From assembly GCF_040655735.1 (NCBI RefSeq), contig NZ_JBFAKK010000015.1, positions 124,001 to 188,000 of the forward strand: a stretch of DNA of 64,000 nucleotides, in the 5' to 3' direction. This DNA is from Phytomonospora sp040655735. Its GTDB lineage: Bacteria > Actinomycetota > Actinomycetes > Mycobacteriales > Micromonosporaceae. Positions 1-8,764 of this stretch are shown here, one piece after another (positions within the stretch are counted from its first letter, which is position 1; the number at the start of each line of letters is the position of its first letter). A program made the position numbers and the translations under genes. A model generated the notes under the pieces. The model saw only the letters and a program-made list of their open reading frames with translations. It was not told the DNA's origin and made no database searches.

Positions 1-47
1 CTCTTTCTCCGGCGTGTTTCTCCCCCATTCGAGGAAACGAGGTTTCG

Positions 48-1598
48 ATGTCTTCGACGATCATTGTTGACGAGACGGCTTCCGCTCCGGCGGAGTCGGC
101 TATCGGGCGGCTGGTGGACCTGCCGCTGGAGACCCTGGTGGCCAACCCGGCCAACATCCGCAGCGCGACCGTGCGCGCCGACCTGCTGGCGGCGTTTCGC
201 GCCGAGGGCGTGACGGCGATGCTGCTGCCGCTGGTCGGTGTGGTGCAGGACGACGGGACGGTCCTGCTCAGTGACGGGCACAGCCGCCTGGCGACCGCCA
301 TCGAGGCGAACATCGACATCGCGCCCGAGCTGGCGATCACCAAGCTCCCGGTGCTCCTGCGGGAGGACCTGGGCGACAAGGCCGAGCAGGTCACGGCGAT
401 GATCCGCACCGGTACCGGCGCGGTGAACCTGACCGGGGCGGAGGTCGCGCGCGGGGTGCAGCAGCTGACCCTGGCGGGCCTGAACATCAGCGAGATCGCC
501 CGCCGCACCAATCTCCACAAGGCGCAGGTGAAGCGGGCGGCGAGGACCACCGCCGAGCAGGTGGAAGCGGTGGGCGCGGCCACGCAGGCTCCGCTGGATC
601 TAGCAGCCACCCTCGTACTGGCCGACATCAGCGATGACGCCAAGGCCGTGGGTCAGGCGCTGCAGGGCTGGAGCGGATCCGTCCAGGACCTCGAGCGGCG
701 GGTGCAGAGGGAGCTGGCCCGGCGTGAGGCGGTGGCGGCGGTGGCGGCCCGGCGGGCCGAGCTGAAGGCGGCCGGGGTGAGTCTCTTGGCGCACACGCCG
801 TCGTGGGAGGAGCAGAAGAAGCTGCCGAAACTGCGCGACCTGCGTCATGCCGACAAGCCCATCCAGGCCGAGGCCCATCAGTCGTGCCCGGGGCACCGGG
901 CGTGGGTCGGGCTGAACTACGCCGCCGAGGTCACTGAGGAGTTCTACTGCGAGGGGTGGCGCGCTCACGGTCACGCCCACCGTGACCGGCCGCTGCCCAC
1001 CGACGCCGATCGGGCCGAGCGCAAGCAAAAGATCCTGCTGAACCGGGAGATGGACATCGCCAACGGCGTGCGCCGCAAGTGGCTGACCGAGCAGTTCGCC
1101 CGCAAGGACATGCCCGTGGAGGTGATGCGGTGGGCGGCCGGTGAGCTGCTGGCCCGCGCCGACATCGTGGCCTCCCCGCACCCGTCCTACCGGGAGATCC
1201 TGGCGACGTTTCGGGGCGACGCCGAGGCGGCCTCGGTGCCGAAGTCGGCGACGTTGCAGCGGGTCGTGGTCTTGACGGTGGCGGCGTTGGCGGCCTGGCA
1301 CGAGTCGCGGATCAGCAAGAAGTCGTGGAAGGAGCCCTACTCCGGCAGCGGCGAGTACATGCGGATGCTCATCGAGGTGCTCGGGTTCTCCGCGTCGCTG
1401 CCCGAGCGCATCCTGGCCGGACTCGCCGATGCCAGCGGAGTCTCGGAGACCGTCGCGGCCGAGGGCGAGGCCGGTGCCGATGACGAGCCCGTCGACAGCG
1501 AGACGGACGAGCAGATCCCCGCCGAAGTCGACGCGGCCGAGACCGCCGAGGCCAACGCCGATGCCGAGCGGCAGTCGGACCTTCCGCAGGCCGCCTGA
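48..1598 (+). CDS. ParB-like partition/regulatory protein
   Basis: This 516-residue protein looks like a ParB/RepB/Spo0J family member. Residues about 22-85 resemble the ParB N-terminal fold, opening with LPLETLVANPANIR and including SDGHSRLATAI, a variant of the arginine/histidine motif of ParB CTPase domains. Residues about 130-170 contain a helix-turn-helix (LNISEIARRTNLHKAQVKRA). The C-terminal third is unassigned and ends in a very acidic tail. ParB proteins bind parS-like sites and work with ParA. The parA gene here lies 27 kb away, so this copy may serve in regulation or transfer rather than classical partition. The ATG start follows a GAGGAAACGAGG-type ribosome site. The family call is firm; the exact role is inferred. 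Confidence 0.85.
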   Translation: MSSTIIVDETASAPAESAIGRLVDLPLETLVANPANIRSATVRADLLAAFRAEGVTAMLLPLVGVVQDDGTVLLSDGHSRLATAIEANIDIAPELAITKLPVLLREDLGDKAEQVTAMIRTGTGAVNLTGAEVARGVQQLTLAGLNISEIARRTNLHKAQVKRAARTTAEQVEAVGAATQAPLDLAATLVLADISDDAKAVGQALQGWSGSVQDLERRVQRELARREAVAAVAARRAELKAAGVSLLAHTPSWEEQKKLPKLRDLRHADKPIQAEAHQSCPGHRAWVGLNYAAEVTEEFYCEGWRAHGHAHRDRPLPTDADRAERKQKILLNREMDIANGVRRKWLTEQFARKDMPVEVMRWAAGELLARADIVASPHPSYREILATFRGDAEAASVPKSATLQRVVVLTVAALAAWHESRISKKSWKEPYSGSGEYMRMLIEVLGFSASLPERILAGLADASGVSETVAAEGEAGADDEPVDSETDEQIPAEVDAAETAEANADAERQSDLPQAA

Positions 1599-1612
1599 TC
1601 TTTTCTCCTCGT

Positions 1613-1645
1613 GGGCCGACCGGTTCCTTCCCGGCCGGTCGGCCC
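1613..1645 (+). terminator. Hairpin between parB-like gene and next gene
   Basis: An 11-bp perfect stem (GGGCCGACCGG with CCGGTCGGCCC) around an 11-nt spacer lies in the 85-nt gap after the ParB-like gene. It has no T-run, so it may be a factor-assisted terminator or mRNA-processing stem. The same stem sequence recurs at 31538-31585. Confidence 0.55.
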
Positions 1646-1683
1646 GCCCCTCCCCTCGTCTTCTCGTTCAGGAAGGACTGACC

Positions 1684-2310
1684 ATGCTGCACATCGAATC
1701 CGGTGACGACGGCACCAGCGTGGGCCGCGTAACCGCCCAGGGCAGCAGCCGGATCGTTCCGCTGCCCCCTCCCCTGTGGTTCCCGGCCGACTCCACCGCC
1801 GCCTCCGCGAACTGGGACTCCTCCGACCAGGCCATGAGCGCCCTGGGATGGAACGGCGACGGTGACGGTCCACCCGCCACCCAAAACGAGGCCGAAGCGC
1901 AGATCGCCGATCTGACCGAGGCGCTGGTTCACAGCGCGCACCGGGTCGGCCTGTACGGGCACGTCCTGGTCGAGCATGGCCTGTTCGCCGCTGGCCGGGC
2001 CCTCGATGCCGAACTCGCAGAACTGTGGCGCGGGGAGCGCCTGCACATCTGCCACGCCGAGGAAGCCGTCACCGACGGCCGGACCGGGCATGAGGTGGAG
2101 GGCATCTACCTGGTCCACGAGGCGTGCGAGGCGCATCGGCGCAGTCCCCTGGTCGGCTACTACCAGGAGCGGCACTCCTGCCCGCGCTGCCTGCGAACCC
2201 ACCCCCAGCCCAAGACCGCCGACCGCTGGCGCAGTGACCTGCGCTGGTGCGCACCGTGCGAAAAGCGCCACCAGGCTCAGTGCCCTGTATGCGGGCAGGA
2301 GGAGGGGTGA
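1684..2310 (+). CDS. Hypothetical zinc-ribbon-tailed protein
   Basis: I do not recognise a family. The ATG at 1684 is preceded by AGGAAGGACTGACC, which decides this start; the frame is open further upstream. The 208-residue product has an unassigned N-terminal region with a Pro-rich segment. The C-terminal 50 residues carry three CxxC pairs (CPRC, CAPC and CPVC), suggesting one or two zinc ribbons of the kind seen in nucleic-acid or partner binding. Its stop overlaps the GTG of the next gene, so the two are probably translationally coupled. Confidence 0.7.
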   Translation: MLHIESGDDGTSVGRVTAQGSSRIVPLPPPLWFPADSTAASANWDSSDQAMSALGWNGDGDGPPATQNEAEAQIADLTEALVHSAHRVGLYGHVLVEHGLFAAGRALDAELAELWRGERLHICHAEEAVTDGRTGHEVEGIYLVHEACEAHRRSPLVGYYQERHSCPRCLRTHPQPKTADRWRSDLRWCAPCEKRHQAQCPVCGQEEG

Positions 2311-2759
2311 GCACAGGGCGGGTGGTGGAGCTGCTGTGCGAGTACGGGCGGGCGAAGTTCACCGACGACTGGTACCCCACTGACGCTGATGACATCCTGG
2401 ACGCCGCAGAGGCCACCGAGCTCGCCGGGCTGCTGGCTCGCCCGTGCACCCCGGACGACCCTGACGCTTCGCAGGCGAGTGGAGGGTGGCAGGTGGCGCG
2501 GTTGCTCGCCCGCTACGGCCAGGCGGAGTTCGCCGACGTGTGGTGGCCGGGCGGACCGGCATCGCCGTTGTCGCCGGAGGAGATCGGTGCGCTGGAGGAG
2601 GCACGGGCCGGGCTGGAGGTGCCGCAGGGCGTGCTGGAGAACTGGCTGGGCCCACTGACCAATGAGGAGGTGTCCGCGCTCGGTGCCGTGCTGATCGAGA
2701 GTGAGCGGGTGCGGTGTGAGCTGGAGGCTGCTTTGGCCGCGACCCGCGGCACGCGGTAG
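2307..2759 (+). CDS. Hypothetical protein with two similar modules
   Basis: A 150-residue acidic protein starts at GTG 2307, with a GGAGGAG ribosome site directly upstream and a GTGA overlap with the preceding stop. Two segments look alike: VVELLCEYGRAKFTDDWYP near residue 5 and VARLLARYGQAEFADVWWP near residue 65. This suggests an internal duplication of a small helical unit. No catalytic motif is visible and I do not assign a function. Confidence 0.7.
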   Translation: MSTGRVVELLCEYGRAKFTDDWYPTDADDILDAAEATELAGLLARPCTPDDPDASQASGGWQVARLLARYGQAEFADVWWPGGPASPLSPEEIGALEEARAGLEVPQGVLENWLGPLTNEEVSALGAVLIESERVRCELEAALAATRGTR

Positions 2760-2775
2760 CCGCCCGGACGTGCTT

Positions 2776-2803
2776 GCGGCCCGCCCCGTTCGGGGCGGGC
2801 CGC
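2776..2803. terminator. Bidirectional terminator between convergent genes
   Basis: A 13-bp perfect GC stem (GCGGCCCGCCCCG with CGGGGCGGGCCGC) and a 2-nt loop lie between the converging ends of the plus-strand gene at 2759 and the minus-strand gene at 2828. Confidence 0.75.
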
Positions 2804-2827
2804 TGGTGTGTGCGGGTGCCGCGGGCG

Positions 2828-3289
2828 TCAGCCGAAGACCGGATCCACCTCGCCGCTCAGGAACGCGGCGATGACGCCGGCGTGGGCGGGCAGGACGCGG
2901 CCTTCGAAGGCGACCTTGATGTAGTCGCCGAACTCGGCGATGTTCTCGGCGCGGACCCATTCGACGCGCTCGCCGTTGGTGGCGGTGGACAGGCGCGGAA
3001 AGCTGCGCCGCGGCTGGGAACCGAGATAGGTGTGGACGAGGCCGGCGGTGATGGTGCGGGTGGGGTCGCCGAGGTCGGGGCGGGTCTGGTCGGGGTAGGC
3101 GGTGAAGGGCTGACCGGTGGTCAGGCCGGTCTCGGTTTCCAGGATGGCCTTGCGGGCGGCGATGGGGGTGCTGCCGGGCAGGACGGCGCCGGTGGGCAGG
3201 CCCCACCCGTCAGGGTGGGCGGTGGCGGCCAGCCAGCGGTGGCCGTGCTCGTCGAGGGCGGTGACGGCGATGTCGATGTGGGTTTTCAC
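2828..3289 (-). CDS. NUDIX-fold protein, degenerate catalytic box
   Basis: The 153-residue product has the layout of a NUDIX domain: GWGLPTGAV, then a helix ending LETETGL, then a C-terminal beta region with VEWV. The consensus box GX5EX7REUXEEXGU is badly eroded. The first Glu and the REXXE dyad are not in register, and only one acidic residue keeps its place. It may therefore bind a nucleotide rather than hydrolyse one. GTG 3289 is chosen because GAAAGGACACCG precedes it and it overlaps the upstream stop as GTGA. It is the last gene of the long minus-strand operon. Confidence 0.72.
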   Translation of the reverse strand: MKTHIDIAVTALDEHGHRWLAATAHPDGWGLPTGAVLPGSTPIAARKAILETETGLTTGQPFTAYPDQTRPDLGDPTRTITAGLVHTYLGSQPRRSFPRLSTATNGERVEWVRAENIAEFGDYIKVAFEGRVLPAHAGVIAAFLSGEVDPVFG

Positions 3290-3516
3290 CGGTGTCCTTT
3301 CGGGTTGCATTCACGGCAGTGGCTCAGGTGCTCGCGGTCGATGTCTTCGGCTTGGTCCCGGCAGGGCCAGGTCCCGTCGGGGAGGGGCGGGCAAAGGGTG
3401 TAAGCGGCACCGGACCCGTAGATCGGCGGCGGCGCTGAGACGGTGCGGTCAACACCGCCGGTGATGGTGACGGCGCATCCGTCGCAGGTGGCCGCGGCGG
3501 TGTGCAGGTTCGGCAT
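3286..3516 (-). CDS. Small Cys-rich protein, probable zinc ribbon
   Basis: This 76-residue protein has CDGC near residue 10 and HCRECNPKGH at the end, with two more Cys between, a typical spacing for a small zinc-binding fold. The start is set by AGGAGCG ahead of ATG 3516. Its TGA overlaps the GTG of the NUDIX-like gene. The function is unknown; the operon position suggests an accessory role in the transfer unit. Confidence 0.65.
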   Translation of the reverse strand: MPNLHTAAATCDGCAVTITGGVDRTVSAPPPIYGSGAAYTLCPPLPDGTWPCRDQAEDIDREHLSHCRECNPKGHR

Positions 3517-3532
3517 CGAAGAACGCTCCTGG

Positions 3533-3949
3533 TCAGCTGAGGGTGTAGCGGCGGGGAGGGCGGGCGTCGTCGACGGCGGTGAGGGCGTTCTCGAGGGCCT
3601 CGATGAGTTCGGGGTCGGTGGTGGTGTCACGGATGTAGGTCATCAGGTCGACGACCGTGCCGGCCTCGTGGCGGTCGAGTAGCTCGGCCAGGCGCGGGCC
3701 GAGGTCGCTGCGGTGGAGGGCGGCGACGAGGGAGTCGGTGCCGAAAACGTGTCCGGGGCGCTCATCGTCGGCACCCCGGCCGGCGTCGTTGACCCAGTCG
3801 GACAACTCGGTGAGGGCGGCCTGGTCGTCGTGGACGTCGCGAACGTAACGCAGATGGCGGGCACCGAGGCGGTCACCGGTGCGGGGGCGGCGGCGGCCAC
3901 CGGATGCCTTGCGGCGCTGGCTGATGCGTCCGCTTCGCTGGTTGGGCAT
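3533..3949 (-). CDS. Hypothetical protein downstream of FtsK-type gene
   Basis: A 138-residue protein opens with a strongly basic stretch of about 30 residues (RSGRISQRRK, GGRRRPRTGDR) that could contact nucleic acid, followed by an acidic helical body. No family is recognised. AAGGAG lies 6 nt before ATG 3949, and the gene follows the FtsK-type gene by 26 nt. The long open frame that continues upstream is a shadow of the FtsK gene. Confidence 0.65.
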   Translation of the reverse strand: MPNQRSGRISQRRKASGGRRRPRTGDRLGARHLRYVRDVHDDQAALTELSDWVNDAGRGADDERPGHVFGTDSLVAALHRSDLGPRLAELLDRHEAGTVVDLMTYIRDTTTDPELIEALENALTAVDDARPPRRYTLS

Positions 3950-3975
3950 GATCGGCTCCTTGTCGTCGTTCCTGA

Positions 3976-6117
3976 TCAGTTGGTGGTGCTGGCGAAGTCG
4001 TCGCGGTCGGCTTCTTCGAGCTGATCGGCGAGGCCTTCGAACTCCGGCAGCGCCAGGGCGAGATCGGTGAGCTCGTAGCGGCCGTGGATCTCGTTGGACA
4101 GCAGGCCACGGGTCACCAGGTCGCGGAGGATGTTGTCGACCTGGCGGGCCTTCTGGCTGGCGTGGGTGACGATGTCGCCGCGGGTGTGGAAGCGGCGCGC
4201 GACCAGCGCCAGGATCTGGTGGTGCTGGGCTTTGAGGGGCATGGTCAAGGTCGAGGAGACGATGGCCTTGTCCACGAAGGCCTGGTAGTCGACGAACTCG
4301 AAGCCTTCGGTGAGCGCGTCCACGTCGATGCCGACGCTGCCCGGTGCGGCCGTCGGCGGTGTGGCCTTCACCGGCGTGATCGGGGCGCGGGGCTGGGGGG
4401 CGCGCCCGAGCTGGCGGTCGAGGACGCGGTTCTTGAGGGCGGCGTTGTTCTCGTTCATGTGGACGTGGCGGTTGAGGTAGCGCTCGCCGAGGACGGAGGC
4501 GCCGGCGGCGTCGAGGGTGATCTTCGGGGCGTTGGCGTAGAGCGCTTCGAGGTCTTCTGCGGTGTAGGAGCGGAAGAGGGCCTCGCGCTGGTGTTCGTTC
4601 TTGCTGGACAGGAACGCCAGGCCGGGGTCGGCCTTGATGGTGGAGGGGTCCATGTTCAGCCCGGTGATGACGCTCTTGGTGTTGGTGGTGCCGGTGGAGA
4701 AGGCGACGACGTTGCCGTTGGTGGTGTTGGAGCGCAGCGTGTCGGACTCGTCGTGACCGCCGAACGCTTCGAGAGTCGCGCCCTGGGACAGCAGGTACAC
4801 CGCGATGCCGACCTTGCGTCCCTCGCGGGCGACCATGGTGGCCTTGCGCAGGATGCGGCGCACGGTCAGCGGCTTGTGGCACTCGTCGATGACGATGACG
4901 ACGCCGGGGCGCCGGTCGGAGGGGGTGAACCCGGGGATGCCCCAGGTGTAGTTCTCCTCGAGGCGGTGGTCGATGAGCCGGATGGCGTCGTCGAGCATCT
5001 CCTCGATCTCGGAGTGGTCGTCGGACCCGTCGGCGGCGAGGTGGCTGCGCGCGAAGTAGTCGGCGGCGCCGGCCAGGAGCGGGGAGGAGGCACCGCGCGC
5101 GGGGTCGGCGTACCAGATGACGGTGTTGCGGGCGTGCATGAGCGCCAAGGCGAGGATGTTGGTCAAGTAGGACTTGCCCATGCCGGTGGCGCCGCAGATG
5201 AACCCGGAGAAGATGGAGTTCTCGCGGTAGACGCGCCACAGGGCCTCGCCGACACCGTCGATGTAGCGGCCGATGCCGATGCAGCCGGTGTCGGGGTTGT
5301 AGCTGGGGCCGGTCCAGGTGACGTCCTCGTCGGGGAGCTCCCCGGTACGAATGGTGATCTTGGCGAGGGCGTCACTGAGGGGGTGGCGCTCGATTTGGAT
5401 GTCCTCGGCGCGGCACCACAGGCCCGAGGAGATGCCGGAGTAGATACCGAGGTTGCCGACCAGGGACATCGCCGTCTGCTTGCCGCGCCTGAGCTGAAGG
5501 GTGAACGAGAAGCCGGTGGGGATGATCTCGGGATCGGTGAGGGTGGTGCCGGGGAGTGCTCCGTCGGGCACGGCGACGAAGTCGCGCCAGTTGGCCAGGA
5601 TCAGGTCGATGCCGGTGGCCGGGGGGCGGTTGACGAGGTCGGCGCGGGGCCTGAGGACCAAGTCGGTGCAGGCGGTGCGGTTGGGGATGCGGTGCTTGTT
5701 CCAGTAAGGGGCGCTGACCAGCAGCCACAGGGCGGTCAGGACCGAGACGGCCGTCCAGGACCAGCCGTCGATGATGACGGCGAAGTACCAGGCCGAGAGC
5801 ATGCTCCCCACCGCGGCGACGGCTGCGGCGATGGGCTTGGTCTTCTTCTTGTAGCAGACGGCCGCGGCGACGATGGTGGCGACGAGCAAGACCGAAGCAG
5901 CGGCCAGGGCGGTCTGGGCGTGGGCGCCGGACAGTTCGGCGGCAAGGCTGGTCAGCGCGGCCGCGCCGAGGACGCCGACGTAGATGAGGTAGGGCTTGAG
6001 CTGGCGCTTCTGGTGGTGGATCCAGCCGCGGTTGGCGGCGAGCTCGTCGTGGTCATCGGGCGGCGGCGGGGGTGCCGCGGCGTCGGCGATGGTCTTGGTG
6101 GTCGCGGTCGTCCCCAT
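3976..6117 (-). CDS. FtsK/SpoIIIE-type conjugative DNA translocase (TraB-like)
   Basis: The 713-residue protein has four predicted membrane segments between residues about 42 and 140, then an ATPase domain. Walker A is GATGMGKS (about residues 309-316) and Walker B is VVIVIDECHK (about 403-412). The C-terminal 100 residues look like a winged helix (HQILALVARRF through GRYELTDLALAL), matching the DNA-reading gamma-like domain of FtsK and actinomycete TraB. TraB proteins form membrane hexamers that pump double-stranded plasmid DNA between hyphae after recognising short repeats. The gene sits late in a long operon with small membrane proteins, as in TraB/Spd clusters. The domain call is firm; a transfer role is inferred from context. 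Confidence 0.9.
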   Translation of the reverse strand: MGTTATTKTIADAAAPPPPPDDHDELAANRGWIHHQKRQLKPYLIYVGVLGAAALTSLAAELSGAHAQTALAAASVLLVATIVAAAVCYKKKTKPIAAAVAAVGSMLSAWYFAVIIDGWSWTAVSVLTALWLLVSAPYWNKHRIPNRTACTDLVLRPRADLVNRPPATGIDLILANWRDFVAVPDGALPGTTLTDPEIIPTGFSFTLQLRRGKQTAMSLVGNLGIYSGISSGLWCRAEDIQIERHPLSDALAKITIRTGELPDEDVTWTGPSYNPDTGCIGIGRYIDGVGEALWRVYRENSIFSGFICGATGMGKSYLTNILALALMHARNTVIWYADPARGASSPLLAGAADYFARSHLAADGSDDHSEIEEMLDDAIRLIDHRLEENYTWGIPGFTPSDRRPGVVIVIDECHKPLTVRRILRKATMVAREGRKVGIAVYLLSQGATLEAFGGHDESDTLRSNTTNGNVVAFSTGTTNTKSVITGLNMDPSTIKADPGLAFLSSKNEHQREALFRSYTAEDLEALYANAPKITLDAAGASVLGERYLNRHVHMNENNAALKNRVLDRQLGRAPQPRAPITPVKATPPTAAPGSVGIDVDALTEGFEFVDYQAFVDKAIVSSTLTMPLKAQHHQILALVARRFHTRGDIVTHASQKARQVDNILRDLVTRGLLSNEIHGRYELTDLALALPEFEGLADQLEEADRDDFASTTN

Positions 6118-6176
6118 GTCGCACTCCTGAAGTCGGTTCGGGCGGGTGGCCCGCGTCGCGGGCCACCCGGATCGGG

Positions 6177-6548
6177 TTAGCGGTTGCGGAGCTGGTAGTT
6201 CTTGCCGCCGGCGTCGGGGTTGGACACGTACGCCTCGTGGACCATCTGGTTGTCCTCGACGTGGATCTGGGCGGTGTCGACGATCGTCCTGGCGAGGATG
6301 CTGGCCGCTTCGTTAATGCGGGCCAGGCCCTGCTCGAAACGCTCGCTGGTGTTCTCTCCGTTGCGGACGCCGGTGCGCATGGTCTCGACGCGGCCGGGGA
6401 GGCCGTTGACGACGTGCGCCCACTTGGCGAGGGTCAGCATCACGTCGGTGTAGGACTGGCCCTCGCTGAAGGCCAGCTCCGAGCCGCTGGCGATGTTGAC
6501 GAGCATGTCGAGGGTGAGCGGGGATCCGGTGGTGGTCATGGTGGTCAC
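6177..6548 (-). other. Possible internal in-frame translation start
   Basis: Within the previous gene, AAGGAG sits 5 nt ahead of GTG 6548, with an ATG three codons later. Initiation there would give the 123-residue helical C-terminal domain alone, free of the membrane anchor. The codon and ribosome-site arrangement is seen; use of the site is inferred. Confidence 0.35.
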
Positions 6549-7406
6549 GGTGTTCTCCTTGGTCGTGGTGGTGACTGGTTCGGGTTGGGGGTCGGGGGCC
6601 GGGCCGAGTTCTGGGCGTTCGACTGACGCCCAGGCCCAGATCGGTCCCTGCTCGTCGACGGGGGGTTCGGCGCGCTGGCGGGGAGGGTGGATGTCGTGCC
6701 ACCACGGTGGTTCCTTCCCGGGTCGTGGATCGTGGTGGAGGAAGTCGGGGTCGAGGAGGTCCCACCAGTCGGCGATGTCGTCGAAAATGTCGCGGTAGCG
6801 GGACTTGAAGTCGTCCTCGTCGAAGAACGTGAAGTCGGGGCCGCGGTCGTTTTCGCTGTCGGGTTTGGTGTCCTCGGGCCGGAACGGCGGCGGGTCGCTG
6901 TGCGGCGGCGCCGTGGGCGGCTCATAGGGCTTCGAGTCGGGGGCGGGAGGAGCGTCGGGGCCGGTGGGGGCCGGTTCGACATCCGGCAGCGGGATCAGGG
7001 TGCGCTTGGCGTTGGGCTTCTCCTCCAGCCAACGCAGGATCGTCTTCTCCGCCCGGGCCCATGCCTCGTCCCAGACCCGGCGCCAGAACCCGCGGAAGCC
7101 CTTGCGGGTGCTCCACTCGGGACGCTTGGCACGGCGGGCGCGGCGGCGCTCGCGTACACCGTGGACGTCGAACCACACGTCGCGGAGGAACCCCAGCAAC
7201 CCGTAGGAGGAGGGGGTGCGGTTTTCGGCAAGAGCGGCGTCGACGTCGAACTGGTGGGTCTGGTGGCGCAGTTCACGGGCCTCGTGCCAGGGCGGTTTCT
7301 GCTTGGTAATGGCGTACTTGATGCTCGCCAGTCCCCGGAAGATCGCCCGGGTGAGTACCCAGGCGATCACTCCGACGACGAGGATGGTCGTGATGGGGTC
7401 GGCCAT
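6177..7406 (-). CDS. Membrane-anchored acidic protein of the transfer operon
   Basis: The 409-residue protein begins at ATG 7406 with one membrane segment (TTILVVGVIAWVLTRAIF). A basic segment follows (RERRRARRAKRP near residue 85), then a long Pro/Asp-rich middle and a compact helical C-terminal 120 residues. It resembles Spd-like spread proteins in layout only; no homologous family is recognised. It lies between the FtsK-type gene and a small membrane protein gene, suggesting a part in the transfer complex. A strong ribosome site inside the frame at 6548 may give a shorter second product. Confidence 0.75.
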   Translation of the reverse strand: MADPITTILVVGVIAWVLTRAIFRGLASIKYAITKQKPPWHEARELRHQTHQFDVDAALAENRTPSSYGLLGFLRDVWFDVHGVRERRRARRAKRPEWSTRKGFRGFWRRVWDEAWARAEKTILRWLEEKPNAKRTLIPLPDVEPAPTGPDAPPAPDSKPYEPPTAPPHSDPPPFRPEDTKPDSENDRGPDFTFFDEDDFKSRYRDIFDDIADWWDLLDPDFLHHDPRPGKEPPWWHDIHPPRQRAEPPVDEQGPIWAWASVERPELGPAPDPQPEPVTTTTKENTVTTMTTTGSPLTLDMLVNIASGSELAFSEGQSYTDVMLTLAKWAHVVNGLPGRVETMRTGVRNGENTSERFEQGLARINEAASILARTIVDTAQIHVEDNQMVHEAYVSNPDAGGKNYQLRNR

Positions 7407-7408
7407 CG

Positions 7409-7846
7409 CTAGGCACTGATTCCGCTGGTGATGTCGGAGAAGAAGTTGGCGACGGGGATTCCCAGGACGGTGGTGACCAGGACGCCCAGCAGCAGCGCGA
7501 TCGGGGGCAGGGCGATCTGGCCGATGGGCCACGCGCGCAGGCCACGGCTGGGGCTCTTGTCCCTGCCGGCGCGGCGCCAGAAGATGATGCAGTAGGCGGC
7601 GGTCAGAGCCAGCAGGATCAGGCCGGAGCCGTTCCCGATCAGCCAGCCCAGGCCCTGGTTGAGCCAGCCCAGGCCCTCACCGGTGACGAACTTGTAGCCG
7701 TTGCCGACGACGCCGCCGATGACGCCGCCGCAGGCGCCCGTGAGGGCGGCGAAGACGGTGGTGCCGCGCTTGGCGGCTCCGTTGGCGTACATCAGCACGG
7801 TCACCAGCAGCAGGGAGGCGACGATGGCGTTGAACGTGAAGCTCAC
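7409..7846 (-). CDS. Small polytopic membrane protein
   Basis: A 145-residue hydrophobic protein with four likely membrane segments: residues 5-22, a Gly-rich pair between 30 and 80 (GACGGVIGGVVGNG), and 108-130. The only marked soluble stretch is basic (WRRAGRDKSPSRG). AAAGGACCCAAC precedes GTG 7846. Glycine-rich small membrane proteins are common next to actinomycete tra genes and may form part of the pore. No specific family is recognised. Confidence 0.72.
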   Translation of the reverse strand: MSFTFNAIVASLLLVTVLMYANGAAKRGTTVFAALTGACGGVIGGVVGNGYKFVTGEGLGWLNQGLGWLIGNGSGLILLALTAAYCIIFWRRAGRDKSPSRGLRAWPIGQIALPPIALLLGVLVTTVLGIPVANFFSDITSGISA

Positions 7847-7863
7847 GTTGGGTCCTTTCTGGG

Positions 7864-8229
7864 TTACGACGACAGGTCGCTGATGACGGTGATGGTGAAC
7901 AGCAGGCCCACGGCCAGGGCGGTGAACAGCCGGCCGGGGCGGGCGATGATCCAGGTGAGGGTCACAAACAGCAGCGTCAGTGGGATCGCCACGCCGTAGA
8001 CGTAGCCCTTGCCGAGGTTGCGAGAGACGGCGTACTCACCGGTCCAGGGCTGGTTGCGGGCGTAGTTGACGAGGTCGGGCACCGGCGCGTACGACGCGGA
8101 GAAGATCGACGGGTACACGTGGCGGGCCAGGAACTGCCGCCACGGCGAGAGGTCGTCGGCGTCGGGCTTGACTTTGACGTCGTCCTCGTCGTCGTAGTCG
8201 GTGACGTCGAGGTCAGGCAGCGTGGTCAC
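7864..8229 (-). CDS. Small membrane protein of the transfer operon
   Basis: The 121-residue product has an acidic N-terminus (TDYDDEDDVKVKPDADD), a soluble middle, and two adjacent membrane segments (residues about 78-117). GGGAGGACCGCC precedes GTG 8229, which decides that start over an upstream in-frame GTG. It overlaps the preceding gene by 17 nt. Unknown family; topology and position suggest a membrane partner of the FtsK-type protein. Confidence 0.68.
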   Translation of the reverse strand: MTTLPDLDVTDYDDEDDVKVKPDADDLSPWRQFLARHVYPSIFSASYAPVPDLVNYARNQPWTGEYAVSRNLGKGYVYGVAIPLTLLFVTLTWIIARPGRLFTALAVGLLFTITVISDLSS

Positions 8230-8764
8230 GGCGGTCCTCCCGGACACGAATGGATTTGGCGGTGATCTGCAGGGCCTGCTCGCAGGCGCGGGCGAGGCGG
8301 GTGTTGACGTCGGTGTAGGCGCGGGTGGCGGCGTCGGGATCGTGGGCGGCGCGTCGGTTCTGGACGGCGATGAACGCCGCGGTCAGGGCCTGGAGCGCGT
8401 CGTTGGCGGTGTCGGTGGCGTTGACGGCGTCGGCGAGGTCGCTGCTGAAGCGGTCGGTGACCTCGAGGCGGGCGCGCGGGCGGCCGGTGACCGGTGACTC
8501 CTCGGCGAGGTAGGCCACGGCGTTGCCGATTTCGGTCCACAGCAGGTCGATCGCTTCTTTGCGCGCCTGTTCGGCCTGCTGGCCGTGGCGGCGGGCGAGT
8601 CGGTTGTGGACGGCGATGAACATGTCGCTGTAGACGGCGAAGCGGTCGACGTCGCTGGTGGCGTATCCGATCCGGTGGCGGTAGAAGTCGCGTACCTTGC
8701 CGATCGCCGCCCGGCGGCGCACCGGCGCCAGGCCACCGCCTGGGCCACGTCCTCGGCGCGCCAT
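8213..8764 (-). CDS. Hypothetical alpha-helical protein
   Basis: A 183-residue protein with a Gly/Arg-rich start (MARRGRGPGGG) and a helical body rich in Ala, Asp and Arg. The start follows GGAGGAGGG, and its ATG overlaps the previous stop (TGATG). No motif is recognised. Tight coupling on both sides places it in the same transcript as the ATPase-like and membrane genes. Confidence 0.65.
   Translation of the reverse strand: MARRGRGPGGGLAPVRRRAAIGKVRDFYRHRIGYATSDVDRFAVYSDMFIAVHNRLARRHGQQAEQARKEAIDLLWTEIGNAVAYLAEESPVTGRPRARLEVTDRFSSDLADAVNATDTANDALQALTAAFIAVQNRRAAHDPDAATRAYTDVNTRLARACEQALQITAKSIRVREDRRDHAA

Noticed and set aside
2828..3289. Fully active MutT/NUDIX hydrolase
   Set aside because: The catalytic REXXEE residues are not in register, so activity should not be assumed.
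4084..6180. 698-codon plus-strand open frame opposite the FtsK-type gene
   Set aside because: It is the antisense shadow of the translocase gene, low in complexity (Val/Gly/Asp) with no ribosome site; the sense strand has clear Walker motifs.
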